64,000 nucleotides of DNA, taken from contig JBEVVS010000113.1 in assembly GCA_040507005.1 (NCBI GenBank), forward strand, positions 1 to 64,000. The letters are read 5' to 3'. Shown here piece by piece: positions 9,869 to 18,104 of the stretch. The stretch's first letter is position 1, and each line of letters begins with the position of its first letter. The notes below the pieces were generated by a model, which did not search any database, was not told the DNA's origin, and worked only from the letters and a program-made list of their open reading frames with translations. The translations under genes and the position numbers were made by a program. Source of the stretch: Thiodiazotropha sp040507005 (lineage in GTDB: Bacteria > Pseudomonadota > Gammaproteobacteria > Chromatiales > Chromatiaceae).

Positions 9869-10462
9869 TCAGGGGAGTGGCAGGGTGTAGTTGAAAAACA
9901 CCAGTGCCAGCCATATCAGCCCTATCAGGATGCCACCTATCAGAAGCGCGAGGTGATGGGACCGACGCGCCTTCGTTACATCTTTCACCAGGACCGCTTC
10001 ACTGTGATCCCGGGGATTGATGAAGACAGGTACATTGTCTCCCGGTTTCAGCGACGACCACCAACGATCAGACGCCGGGGTTGGATCACCCCAACTATTC
10101 ACCTCGGGCACCCACAAGTTCTCTTTTTCATTTGATGCGCTATTGCCGGTATAGGACTTTCCATCGACAGAATAGGCGTAATCAATGATTGGATAGTAAT
10201 GCTTGAGTTTTGAGTATTCAGATACATGGACCTCTTCCACCTGCTCCCCACAGCTCAGCAAATCGGCCTTGCTCTCGATCCAGTTCCGTTGTGACTTGTA
10301 TTTGAGGAGTGATCCGGCGCCGCTAATAGCCAGGGCCGCGGCTAACACCAGCAATAGGTGATGGGCATAGTGAGGAAAAAAAGCCAGGATCAGAAAAGCG
10401 ATACACAGAAGCGCGATAAGCTTTGCGGTGAATATTAATAAATTGGTGTGTGAAGGAACCAT
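9869..10462 (-). CDS. DUF3592 domain-containing membrane protein
   Basis: The 197-residue protein has two N-terminal membrane helices (about residues 8-50) and a C-terminal helix (about 170-192). Between them is an extracytoplasmic or cytosolic beta domain with the DUF3592 pattern: a conserved YYPIIDYAYSVDGKSYTG followed by a Pro/Gly turn and VPVFINPRDHSEAVL. The function of DUF3592 proteins is unknown. It is probably co-transcribed with the membrane protein at 9335-9835. Confidence 0.78.
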   Translation of the reverse strand: MVPSHTNLLIFTAKLIALLCIAFLILAFFPHYAHHLLLVLAAALAISGAGSLLKYKSQRNWIESKADLLSCGEQVEEVHVSEYSKLKHYYPIIDYAYSVDGKSYTGNSASNEKENLWVPEVNSWGDPTPASDRWWSSLKPGDNVPVFINPRDHSEAVLVKDVTKARRSHHLALLIGGILIGLIWLALVFFNYTLPLP

Positions 10463-10915
10463 TCAATGCTACCTGATGGAATCATGGCATACGTCGGGTA
10501 CTGCTCTTGCGCTGTGAATTATAGTGACATGTTGAATAGGGAACAAAATTCCCCTAATTACGGGTTCAATAACCATCTGGATACTGCAATGCAGCAATTG
10601 AATATACCAAATTTGGTTTTCGAAAAATGGGGATATGTTCAGTTTCGAAATTCCTTGGATATTTGGTTGGTAATCGAGCTGACGATCCAAGTTTAATGTT
10701 GAGTAAAAAATATACATTTATTTTTAAAGATTGGTATCTGCCAGCCGCTCTGAATACCAGATCACAGGAATATTAGAGGAGCTTGATCACAGGATACAGA
10801 TAGGATGTCGCCCCCTCATCACACCGGTTTATTCATTAAGTTCAGGGTGATGGGTTGAGTTGTAAATAGTCGTCGGATGTCCCGATGATTTCATTACACC
10901 ATTGAGGGCTCGGCA
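10463..10915. other. intergenic, no gene supported
   Basis: This 453-base gap lies between the divergent DUF3592 gene and the carbonic anhydrase gene. Short open frames on both strands (10466-10696 plus, 10469-10717 minus) are mutual shadows of one another in AT-rich sequence, have no ribosome site, and resemble no family. It presumably contains the promoters of both flanking units; I could not identify a convincing -35/-10 pair. Confidence 0.5.
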
Positions 10916-11779
10916 ATGAGTATAAATAAACCTCTCTTTACTGGCATCATATTCCAGATTCTGCTGTTATGTGCCTTACCTTTCAGTGGCCTCGTCGCCG
11001 CCACCAATCAAAACGCTGCTACCGGACACGCCATTCACTGGGGATATTCGGGTGCCAGCGGTCCCGCCAAGTGGGGTAGTCTATCCAAAAAGTACGCCCT
11101 GTGCGGCAGCGGTAAGCGTCAGTCCCCCGTGGATATTTGGAATGATGTGCCATCCGATCTCTATCCCTTGCAGTTTCAATACCAGTCCATTCCCCTGCTT
11201 GTGTTGAACAATGGCCATACCTTGCAGGCCAACTACAACACCGTGGGTCAGGAAGATAAGGTCGATATTGGCGGTAAGTCATACCCGGTTCAGCGCAAGC
11301 CTGTTCATAACAGCATATTGATGCTGGGTGATGTCCCCTACAAATTGCTTCAGTTCCATTTTCATACCCCCAGTGAACATGCCCATGAGGGCAAGCGTTA
11401 CGCCATGGAAGTCCATCTTGTGCACAAAAGTGCCGACGGCAATCTGGCTGTTGTAGGTGTGATGCTCAAGCGGGGTAAGGAGAATCCAACATTAAAAAAA
11501 GTGCTTGATAATGCTTCGGGCAATATCAATGAGGTCAAATTAGCACAAGGAGTCACGATCAACGCTGCCGATTTGCTCCCTGCCGATCGCCAGCTATTTC
11601 ACTACAGTGGATCGTTGACCACTCCCCCCTGCAGCGAAAACGTCAATTGGTTTGTGATGAAGACTCCGATAGAGGTATCGGATATGCAAGTCAAACAGTT
11701 CGCAAGCCTGGTAGGTGAAAATGCCCGCCCGTTGCAACTTATGCATTGGCGTTTAATGCTGACCTCCGATTTTGACTAA
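10916..11779 (+). CDS. periplasmic alpha-class carbonic anhydrase
   Basis: The 287-residue protein interconverts CO2 and bicarbonate. A signal peptide (about 1-30) places it in the periplasm. The alpha-CA signatures are clear: HWGYSG near the mature N-terminus, RQSPVDI, the zinc-binding HFH (His148 and His150) in FHFHTPSEH, the third zinc ligand His167 in MEVHLVHK, and the substrate-pocket motif LTTPPCSENVNWF. Two cysteines (in ALCGSG and PPCSE) match the conserved disulfide. The next gene, a chemoreceptor, starts 19 bases after the stop, so the two probably form an operon. Periplasmic alpha-CAs help supply inorganic carbon in autotrophs, which fits the inferred lifestyle. Confidence 0.95.
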   Translation: MSINKPLFTGIIFQILLLCALPFSGLVAATNQNAATGHAIHWGYSGASGPAKWGSLSKKYALCGSGKRQSPVDIWNDVPSDLYPLQFQYQSIPLLVLNNGHTLQANYNTVGQEDKVDIGGKSYPVQRKPVHNSILMLGDVPYKLLQFHFHTPSEHAHEGKRYAMEVHLVHKSADGNLAVVGVMLKRGKENPTLKKVLDNASGNINEVKLAQGVTINAADLLPADRQLFHYSGSLTTPPCSENVNWFVMKTPIEVSDMQVKQFASLVGENARPLQLMHWRLMLTSDFD

Positions 11780-11798
11780 TATCATTGAGAATTTTACC

Positions 11799-13478
11799 AT
11801 GAAAAATCTACTAAACAATATGTCCTTGAAAGCCAAATTGATGGGCTTTGCCGGCATTCTACTCAGCTTGCTTGTTATCAGCTCAGTGTATGCCATCTAC
11901 TCCATGAACAGCATAGGCAAGGAGTTAGTCACCATTGCCGAAGAGGATATACCGCTCACGGAAAAGATTGCCCAGATAACCGTTCATCAATTGGAACAGG
12001 CCGTGCAATTCGAACGCTCCTTGCACTATGGCAGTATCTTGAAAGTAGAAGATAGTGCTTTAGCTCGATTCCGCCAGGCGATAAAGGCCTTTGATGAAGG
12101 TACAGTGGGTATCGAAGCTGAACTGCACGATGCAGAGAAGCTGGCCCAAGCGGCGATGGAACATAGCACGGGTGATGTGAAAAGCGAGTTTGCCGCGGTC
12201 AATAATAAGTTAAAAGCCATTGAAGCGGCACATAAAGAGTTTGTACAACACGCCCACGAGGTGTTTGTCGCCTTTACGGAAGGAAAGGCACACCATGCCG
12301 AGGAGCTGGCCGAAAAAGTGGAACATGAAGAGGAAAACCTGGACAGCTCCCTTGAAACCCTGTTGGTGGATATCGGAAAGTTCACCGAGGAGAGCGCCAA
12401 ACGCGCTGAGGCGCACGAACTTGCAGCGGTCGCGACCCTAACGGTTATCGCGCTGGTAAGTATCGCTATCGGTGTCGTTGTCAGCATCCTATTTGCCACA
12501 TTTATCGTGAGTGCGATTCGCAAGGCAACGGTGGTTGCTTCCGGTGATCTAACCCAGGACATCGTGGTCAGCAGTCGTGATGAAATCGGTGAACTGCTCA
12601 CGGCAATCAACGGCATGCGCAGGAATCTGCTCGATATGCTCGCGGATATCTCTGAAACCACGGCGCAGTTGTCAACCGCCTCGGAAGAGATGTCGTCGAT
12701 CACCACCCAGACCAGCGAGACCATCCACACTCAGCGGTCGGAGACGGAGCAGGTGGCAACCGCCATGAACGAAATGACCGCCACGGTGCAAGAGGTTGCG
12801 GTCAACATCAATCACACCGCCAGTGCGGCTGATGAAGCCTATGATCAGACCCGGGAAGGCTCGCAGATCGTGCAAAGAGCCGTTACCCAGATCAACAAGC
12901 TGGCCGATCAAGTGGAGAGCTCTTCCCAGACCATCAACGATCTGGAACACCACAGCGAGGCCATCAACACGGTCCTCGACGTGATCAAGGGGATCGCGGA
13001 TCAAACCAACCTGTTGGCCCTGAATGCGGCAATCGAAGCGGCACGCGCCGGCGAGCAGGGGCGTGGGTTTGCAGTGGTCGCCGATGAAGTGCGCACCCTG
13101 GCAGGCCGCACACGCCAGTCCACCGACGAGATAAACGAGATGATTGAAAAACTTCAAACCGGTTCCCGTCAGGCAGTGACAGTGATGGATCAGAGCCGGG
13201 AAGAAGCGAAATCAGCGGTTGAACTGGCCACCCAGACCGGCACCGCGTTGGCTACCATCACCCAGGCCGTGGAGAAGATCAACGAGATGTCCACCCAGAT
13301 CGCCAGTGCCGCGGAAGAGCAGGGATCGGTGGCTGAAGAGATCAATCGCAACATTGTCAAGATCAATGACATGTCGACCCAGACAGCGGATGGCGCAGGT
13401 GAGACCGCGGAGGCGAGTCAGAACCTGGCCCATATGGCGACCGAGCTACAGGGACTGGTTGCGCGATTTACCATTTGA
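11799..13478 (+). CDS. methyl-accepting chemotaxis protein
   Basis: The 559-residue receptor has an N-terminal membrane helix (about 10-32) and a helical periplasmic four-helix-bundle-like sensor (about 33-205) with many Glu, His and Lys residues. A second membrane helix (about 207-235) is followed by a HAMP domain and a long MCP signalling hairpin. Its tip carries the CheA/CheW-binding sequence, including IADQTNLLALNAAIEAARAG and GRGFAVVADEVRTLA. No C-terminal CheR-binding pentapeptide is seen. I start at ATG 11799, preceded by GAGA; a TTG at 11772 would overlap the carbonic anhydrase stop and adds only nine residues. It follows the carbonic anhydrase gene directly, suggesting joint expression. 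The ligand is unknown. Confidence 0.93.
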   Translation: MKNLLNNMSLKAKLMGFAGILLSLLVISSVYAIYSMNSIGKELVTIAEEDIPLTEKIAQITVHQLEQAVQFERSLHYGSILKVEDSALARFRQAIKAFDEGTVGIEAELHDAEKLAQAAMEHSTGDVKSEFAAVNNKLKAIEAAHKEFVQHAHEVFVAFTEGKAHHAEELAEKVEHEEENLDSSLETLLVDIGKFTEESAKRAEAHELAAVATLTVIALVSIAIGVVVSILFATFIVSAIRKATVVASGDLTQDIVVSSRDEIGELLTAINGMRRNLLDMLADISETTAQLSTASEEMSSITTQTSETIHTQRSETEQVATAMNEMTATVQEVAVNINHTASAADEAYDQTREGSQIVQRAVTQINKLADQVESSSQTINDLEHHSEAINTVLDVIKGIADQTNLLALNAAIEAARAGEQGRGFAVVADEVRTLAGRTRQSTDEINEMIEKLQTGSRQAVTVMDQSREEAKSAVELATQTGTALATITQAVEKINEMSTQIASAAEEQGSVAEEINRNIVKINDMSTQTADGAGETAEASQNLAHMATELQGLVARFTI

Positions 13479-13543
13479 TGGGGTCAAGAAGTTTCGGGTA
13501 AGGGCGGATTGCAGATCTGCCCTTGCCCTGCTTCATTTCACAT

Positions 13544-13894
13544 TCATAGGGATGCCTGGTATTGCGATATGATCTTATCGCTATCAGGCCTGACGCTTAA
13601 CCTGCCATTCACATCAACCACAGGGAGATTGTATCTCCTGGTATTGATTCCGGACTGCTGCATTCTTGCGTGGAGCAAATCAGCGACTTCCGGTTTATCG
13701 ACAATATGATATTCATAGCGAATGTCTGAAGATTTCAAATCATTAAGCATCTGCTTTGTCCAGCCGCATGAATTACGGCCATACACCGCAACATAGGGTG
13801 TTGTGTGGAGTGGCTCGACACTCTCCTTGTTCAGGTGGTTCCAGCCTTTGTACGCCGCAAAACAGATGAGGATGACGAGTAGATAATTTTTCAT
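13544..13894 (-). CDS. membrane-anchored glutaredoxin-like protein
   Basis: The 116-residue protein begins with a short signal anchor (YLLVILICFAAYKGW) and then has a thioredoxin/glutaredoxin fold. The active-site region is YGRNSCGWTKQ, with one cysteine only (CGWT), so it would act by a monothiol mechanism. The cis-proline element NLPVVDVNGRL is present. It is probably exported and membrane-tethered. The partner and substrate are unknown. It is the first gene of a minus-strand run of small genes extending to 17.6 kb. Confidence 0.75.
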   Translation of the reverse strand: MKNYLLVILICFAAYKGWNHLNKESVEPLHTTPYVAVYGRNSCGWTKQMLNDLKSSDIRYEYHIVDKPEVADLLHARMQQSGINTRRYNLPVVDVNGRLSVRPDSDKIISQYQASL

Positions 13895-13960
13895 GATTTA
13901 TAGATACGATGGCTTTGAAATTAACTCATTTTAAAACTTGATATGTTTGAAATAGATAGT

Positions 13961-14497
13961 CTACCAATACTCAGGTTTGTTGAGGGCTGTGACACATTTT
14001 GAGTTGCCCGGTATAGGTACGAACTCGTCACCTGTCAGAGATTGGCAAAGCCAGCCTTCAGGTTGACTCAGTTTCAAAGGTGCTTTAGCAATATTCTCCA
14101 TGATGCTCTGGAATCCTAGTTGTGAATAATAGTTGGGATCCCCATAGGTAAATAGCAGTTTTACTCCCTTTTTCTTCATTTGGTCGATACCGAAATTGAT
14201 CAACTTTTGGCCAATCCCCTTTCTCTGATGACTGGTTTTGACAGCCACTGGCGCCAGAATAAATGCCTCTACAGGGGCGTCAAAGGAGAGTCGTGTAAAG
14301 AAAATGGCGCCAATGATCTGATCCTGCTCAGTGGCTAGGTAGCCAAAGATATCCTGAGGCTCGGTAGTGTTCAACAAGTCTGCGGCCAGGTTTGCAATCA
14401 GCACTCCCTCCGCTTCTCCCTCGGAGTCAGAAAACACTTGTTTAAACAGCTGCTTGATTTCTGCTGTGTCGGACTTTTTACATAAAGCTAGTTTCAT
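13961..14497 (-). CDS. GNAT-family N-acetyltransferase
   Basis: The 178-residue protein has the GNAT fold. A beta4 region FILAPVAVKTSHQRKGIGQKLI contains the acetyl-CoA pyrophosphate-binding Q/R-x-x-G-x-G/A signature (QRKGIG), and YYSQLGFQS lies near the C-terminus. It is similar in layout to the YhbS-type predicted acetyltransferases. The substrate is unknown. The ATG at 14495-14497 is the only reasonable start. Confidence 0.88.
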   Translation of the reverse strand: MKLALCKKSDTAEIKQLFKQVFSDSEGEAEGVLIANLAADLLNTTEPQDIFGYLATEQDQIIGAIFFTRLSFDAPVEAFILAPVAVKTSHQRKGIGQKLINFGIDQMKKKGVKLLFTYGDPNYYSQLGFQSIMENIAKAPLKLSQPEGWLCQSLTGDEFVPIPGNSKCVTALNKPEYW

Positions 14498-14536
14498 CTG
14501 TTATCAAAAAAACTTAAGCAAGGTAATCAATTGTTG

Positions 14537-14839
14537 CTAGCCTCGTTTAATGGGTGCCGTCCAGTAAGCAAGCACAGCAACAACCAAACAAGCTACCAGA
14601 ATACCCGACACCAGGGTTAGCCAGCTGATGGGTAGGAATTCACCTATTAGCTGGCCCCAGAAATAGCCACAAATACCACCACCGCCAATCAATATGCCGA
14701 GCTTTGCGCTGCCTGACATTGAAATGGATGATCCGCATTTATCGCAGATCAGTGCCGCACTGTCCTTTGCGAAAAGCCTTTGCTTTATGAGTGAGATAAA
14801 GCCTAGCGGTTTTGTGCAGTATGGGCAGTACTTGAGCAT
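14537..14839 (-). CDS. small membrane protein with N-terminal zinc ribbon
   Basis: The 100-residue protein starts MLKYCPYCTKPL and has a second pair CDKCGSS at about residue 33, together a C-x2-C ... C-x2-C zinc ribbon. Two hydrophobic helices follow (about 48-66 and 70-92), ending in a basic tail. Proteins of this shape are widespread and uncharacterised. The gene is part of the minus-strand run of small membrane proteins. Confidence 0.72.
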   Translation of the reverse strand: MLKYCPYCTKPLGFISLIKQRLFAKDSAALICDKCGSSISMSGSAKLGILIGGGGICGYFWGQLIGEFLPISWLTLVSGILVACLVVAVLAYWTAPIKRG

Positions 14840-14876
14840 GCTTTTGTATACGAACCCTTTATTGTGGATCTGTGTG

Positions 14877-15353
14877 CTAATAGCTGCTGGCGCTAACTAC
14901 CCTGAGCGATACCGAGTCATATTCAGGGGTAGCTTGACCACTGCAGCCACATTTGACTTGGAAGTTCTCCTTCTCGCCACCCTTGAGTTTTCTCGAGATG
15001 TACTCAGAGCATTCGTAAACCATTTTCTTGTTTTCATCCAACAGTTCGGCCTCGAGGCGAATGGAGCTGACATGGCTAGTGCCTGAATTTTCAAAAACAC
15101 CAAGTATCAAGAGTTGTTCGTTGTGTATTGTCTCACTGAACTCCAATATCTTGATCTGAGTGGTTCGATCGGATTCCTCCATATATTGTGCGACTGGATT
15201 CATCTCATCATCTGTTTCCATCGATTGCCACAGGAAAGGGCTTGAATAGATCAAATAGGTACCAATGAAATAGACAAGAATAGAGGGAATGATAAAACCT
15301 ATTCCTAACCAAAACCCCGCTTTAATCAGTTTCCATGTGTTTAAGGATTCCAT
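14877..15353 (-). CDS. single-pass membrane protein with FxLYD-like domain
   Basis: With ATG 15351-15353 as start (GGAG seven bases upstream), the protein has about 158 residues. A signal anchor lies at about 11-35 (AGFWLGIGFIIPSILVYF), then a periplasmic beta domain. The pattern EQLLILGVFENSGTSHVSSIRLEAELLDENKKMVYEC resembles FxLYD-type domains, in which a new-versus-old tissue of beta strands carries variable ligands. The predicted longer start at 15401 overlaps the upstream gene and has no ribosome site. The domain assignment is tentative and the function unknown. Confidence 0.68.
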   Translation of the reverse strand: MESLNTWKLIKAGFWLGIGFIIPSILVYFIGTYLIYSSPFLWQSMETDDEMNPVAQYMEESDRTTQIKILEFSETIHNEQLLILGVFENSGTSHVSSIRLEAELLDENKKMVYECSEYISRKLKGGEKENFQVKCGCSGQATPEYDSVSLRVVSASSY

Positions 15354-15397
15354 AACTGCTCCATTATTTGATGTGTACAATGTCTTACGTCCTAACT

Positions 15398-15757
15398 TCA
15401 ACCGTCTCCGCCGCCACCATCACCGCCACCCGAATCGTAACCACCGGAATCGAATCCGGAATCATGGTTTGATGCCTGACTGTCCACCATTTTGGGCGCG
15501 GCTTCAAAGAAAAATGTGAGGGCCAATAAGCGAAACAGGTATGATGGTGCTTTTTCACCCTTTTTAACCGGGCCTGGTTCTTCCATGAGAATAGTCAGCA
15601 CAACCGCAGCGCCTATGAAGGGTAGTAACCATATCAATAGATATTGAGCAGCTTTTTGGCTCATGGAATACATATCGCTTCTCGCCAGATGAACCGATGC
15701 GGATAAATTCAGGTAAAGGGCTATAGCTATAGTTAGGAAGATGATTATTTCATACAC
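15398..15757 (-). CDS. small membrane protein with Gly/Asp-rich tail
   Basis: The 119-residue protein has two to three membrane helices (about 1-22, 37-58 and 73-88). Its C-terminal tail of about 25 residues is composed almost wholly of Ser, Asp and Gly (SGFDSGGYDSGGGDGGGGDG). Such acidic Gly-rich tails are flexible and may bind cations, but nothing specific can be claimed. It lies just downstream of the frameshifted membrane-protein gene at 15773-16099. Confidence 0.68.
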   Translation of the reverse strand: MYEIIIFLTIAIALYLNLSASVHLARSDMYSMSQKAAQYLLIWLLPFIGAAVVLTILMEEPGPVKKGEKAPSYLFRLLALTFFFEAAPKMVDSQASNHDSGFDSGGYDSGGGDGGGGDG

Positions 15758-15772
15758 CGTTGTCTGCCTCGT

Positions 15773-16099
15773 TCACCAATCAGAAAACGCAAATGAGAGC
15801 AGTAGGAACAAAGGGGCACCGAACACAAATACATAAAAAGAGAGTATCCAGTTCTTGTTGGGGGGTGGAACCACTGCTCAATATCTTCGTCAGTTGATGC
15901 TTGGATGATGCCAAATAGCCATGGTAAATAATAGAACTCATGATGACGATTGGCGCTAAATATATGTTAAACACATCAGGAAAAAACAAGGCTAGGCACT
16001 CCAAACCAGGTCAAAGAGCAAAGTGACCATTAGCGACATGAAGAATCTTTGCAAAAGGAGTTGTACTAAATCAACGGTAAATGGTGTCATTCTTTCCAT
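15773..16099 (-). pseudogene. small membrane protein gene with two frameshifts
   Basis: Three consecutive minus-strand frames together read as one membrane protein. From ATG 16097-16099: MERMTPFTVDLVQLLLQRF and a first helix to LLFDLVW. A stop (TAG) then interrupts at about 15992. One missing base near 15999-16003 restores ECLALFFPDVFNIYLAPIVI and YHGYLASSKHQLTKILSSGS. A run of six G (plus strand 15860-15865), one base too long, then shifts the frame; removing one gives NKNWILSFYVFVFGAPLFL and a normal stop at 15773. The restored protein has three hydrophobic helices and fits between its neighbours. Each indel was inferred from the reading only. It is either a decayed gene or sequence error. 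Confidence 0.65.
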
Positions 16100-16183
16100 G
16101 TTTGATAGCTCATCCCTAAAAGTTGTAGCGTCTAGTGATTGATCTAGCGCAACCTCATATTCATGCTCACTTCAAATGATGTC

Positions 16184-16603
16184 TCAATTAGCTGTGTCAG
16201 CTTCGCTGGTGATATCCCGCCTTGATCTGTTGAGTTTTGTACCCACCAAAGCAGCGATTAAACCACCTAGCACAATGGGCAAGTAGTTCATATGAATACT
16301 TGCTATTTTAAGAGGGCCAAAGGTAATGGAAGCGGCTGTTATTATGACTATTATGCTTGCCACGAGGATATGATATTTCGGTAACCTTTTTATTACCAGG
16401 ACTACAGAAGCAAGCACAACAATAAAGGTGTAGGGTATGGACATCCACATCATTCTATTTGATCGCATGATGTCTACCAAGATCTTTGGATCATCCAGTC
16501 CCAGCACCAAAATGTGATAAAAGAGAACGACCAGATAACCGATTATTCCTAAGCCAATCGTTAAGAGGCATCCATATATGAGAGGTTTTATAGTAATATG
16601 CAT
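16184..16603 (-). CDS. unknown four-helix membrane protein
   Basis: The 139-residue protein has four regularly spaced hydrophobic helices (about 8-30, 53-70, 77-97 and 106-122) and a charged C-terminal tail (LNRSRRDITSEADTAN). No family is recognised. It shares strand with the other small membrane proteins of the 13.5-17.6 kb run. Confidence 0.65.
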   Translation of the reverse strand: MHITIKPLIYGCLLTIGLGIIGYLVVLFYHILVLGLDDPKILVDIMRSNRMMWMSIPYTFIVVLASVVLVIKRLPKYHILVASIIVIITAASITFGPLKIASIHMNYLPIVLGGLIAALVGTKLNRSRRDITSEADTAN

Positions 16604-16700
16604 AAAATATTTCGAAAAAAAATTAATAGTCAGGTAAACAAGTGATGAAGTCTTGTTGTAAATTTACAAGCATCATTAGCGAACAATCTGGATGTACTGG

Positions 16701-17261
16701 TTAAGCCTTTGAATTCCATGACCACAACAGTTTCCCTAACAAATAACCATCATTTTGATCAAATGGAATCAAATTAATTACAATGATCACTACGTTTACA
16801 ATTGTATATACAAAAGTGAAATATTTGAGAGCCAGCGAATCGGTACCCTCGAAGAATGGGATTAGCAATAAAACCGCCAGCAACGCTAAAACCTGAGCAA
16901 TGATACCCCCTGCGTAGAATAGAAATCTTGCCCAGAACTGATCAGGGACATCCGCGACACAAAATCCACCAGATCCCAGAATCACTATTGCCCTTATATT
17001 AGTCTTATAGTGAATGGCGACTAATGCATGGCCAAGCTCGTGAATTACTATCAGGCTTGTGTAAAAGGCGATGAGCAAAATACTTGAATAAAAATTCAGC
17101 TCACCGAGAAATGCAGCTAGAAATAAACCACCTATAGGGAAACTCCAATGTACATAGAAATTGGTATTAAAGATCTCAACCGGTCCTATATATCCTGATT
17201 GCGGGATTTTTGTGGGCATACTCGTTAGCCTAACGCTTTGCTTTGCGTGCGAACGAAGCAT
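16701..17261 (-). CDS. M50-like membrane metalloprotease homologue
   Basis: The 186-residue protein has a helix containing VIHELGHALVAIHY, the HExxH zinc motif of the site-2 protease/M50 family. It has a matching C-terminal NLIPFDQNDGYLLGKLL, the counterpart of the family's N-x-x-P-x-x-x-x-DG motif that supplies the third zinc ligand. About five membrane helices are visible. No PDZ or CBS domain is present, making it a minimal version. The start may be ATG 17259-17261 or the internal ATG 17217-17219; neither has a good ribosome site. The substrate is unknown. It differs from the site-2 protease at 22689, which belongs to a housekeeping cluster. Confidence 0.75.
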   Translation of the reverse strand: MLRSHAKQSVRLTSMPTKIPQSGYIGPVEIFNTNFYVHWSFPIGGLFLAAFLGELNFYSSILLIAFYTSLIVIHELGHALVAIHYKTNIRAIVILGSGGFCVADVPDQFWARFLFYAGGIIAQVLALLAVLLLIPFFEGTDSLALKYFTFVYTIVNVVIIVINLIPFDQNDGYLLGKLLWSWNSKA

Positions 17262-17294
17262 GTCCGAAATAGTATTTTGTTAAAAGTGATAGTT

Positions 17295-17597
17295 CTAATT
17301 TCCCCATTGGCGTTTGCTCTCAGTCATCAGCAAATTTCTGAATGAAATTAAACCATTGTACTCTTTGCCAGATTTATTGGGGTATTTAGGGCCACTAATA
17401 ATAGTTTCAATAATTTTAAATGCCGATTCAACTTGGCCTTGGGTAAGGAATACTTTTATAGGAGTTGCAGAGTTTCTCATAAGCTCCATACCTAGGTCAT
17501 TACACTCAACAAAAGCACCCGCATTACCTATCAGTGCATTGAGGGCTTCACCTTCTAGAGTTAGACTCAGTTTTTGACATTGTTGTTTGTTCCCCAT
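17295..17597 (-). CDS. hypothetical protein
   Basis: This 100-residue protein has no recognised domain. It is predicted soluble and largely helical, with two cysteines near the N-terminus and centre (QQCQKLS, VECNDLG). The start ATG at 17595-17597 follows a weak purine-rich tract. It lies upstream of the M50-like gene on the same strand, 33 bases away. It may be a real gene of the accessory run; confidence is moderate. Confidence 0.5.
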   Translation of the reverse strand: MGNKQQCQKLSLTLEGEALNALIGNAGAFVECNDLGMELMRNSATPIKVFLTQGQVESAFKIIETIISGPKYPNKSGKEYNGLISFRNLLMTESKRQWGN

Positions 17598-18064
17598 TTT
17601 TACTTTTAACAGTATCTTATGTGGACGTCACAAATAATGACTTATGCCGATGGCACAAATAAAACATTATCCCGAAAAAAGTACCATAAAAGTTCACAAT
17701 TCCAGTCCCGAACTCCAAACGACACATATATCCAAATGCTCCACGCATGAATTTCACCCTAAGGACCCTAGAGCAGGGGATATGTTTGGGATAGAGGGAT
17801 CTATGGAAAGAGGGTTCGGCCGGATCAATCGCTATCTTGGTTTCCATACTGACAGACTTCCTTCTGCTTGCGCCGAGGCGTAACTGGCACCATTTTTAGA
17901 GTATTTGCCCGGGAAAGGCAAGGGATCGGGCGATTCACTGATAGCGAGAGCCTGGTTTAGGATTTTGCTTCGTTTTTACTATTAGATTCTTGGCCGGTTA
18001 TGGATGGCGATAGCGGTTGCTTGCAGATCAGCGGGTAGGCGGGAATAGAAGTGGAAGGGATAAG
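17598..18064. other. intergenic, no gene supported
   Basis: About 470 bases lie between the hypothetical gene and the terminator downstream of the parvulin gene. Overlapping short frames on both strands (17617-17847 minus, 17644-17883 plus) are shadows without ribosome sites or family resemblance. Composition rises in GC towards the parvulin gene, so this may be the edge of the AT-richer accessory run. Confidence 0.4.
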
Positions 18065-18100
18065 AAACGGTGCCCATCTGGCTGACGGGCACCGTTTTTA
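18065..18100 (-). terminator. rho-independent terminator of the parvulin-yciI-yciB unit
   Basis: Eleven-base perfect arms AAACGGTGCCC (18065-18075) and GGGCACCGTTT (18087-18097) surround an 11-base loop. On the minus strand the hairpin comes four bases after the stop of the parvulin gene and is followed by a T-rich tract, as expected for termination. The T-run is also adequate on the plus strand. Confidence 0.8.
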
Positions 18101-18104
18101 AGGG

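Noticed and set aside
10466..10717. Short open frames on both strands between the DUF3592 gene and the carbonic anhydrase
   Set aside because: AT-rich mutual shadows without a start signal.
17617..17883. Overlapping open frames on both strands
   Set aside because: Neither has a ribosome site or any known domain, and they exclude one another.
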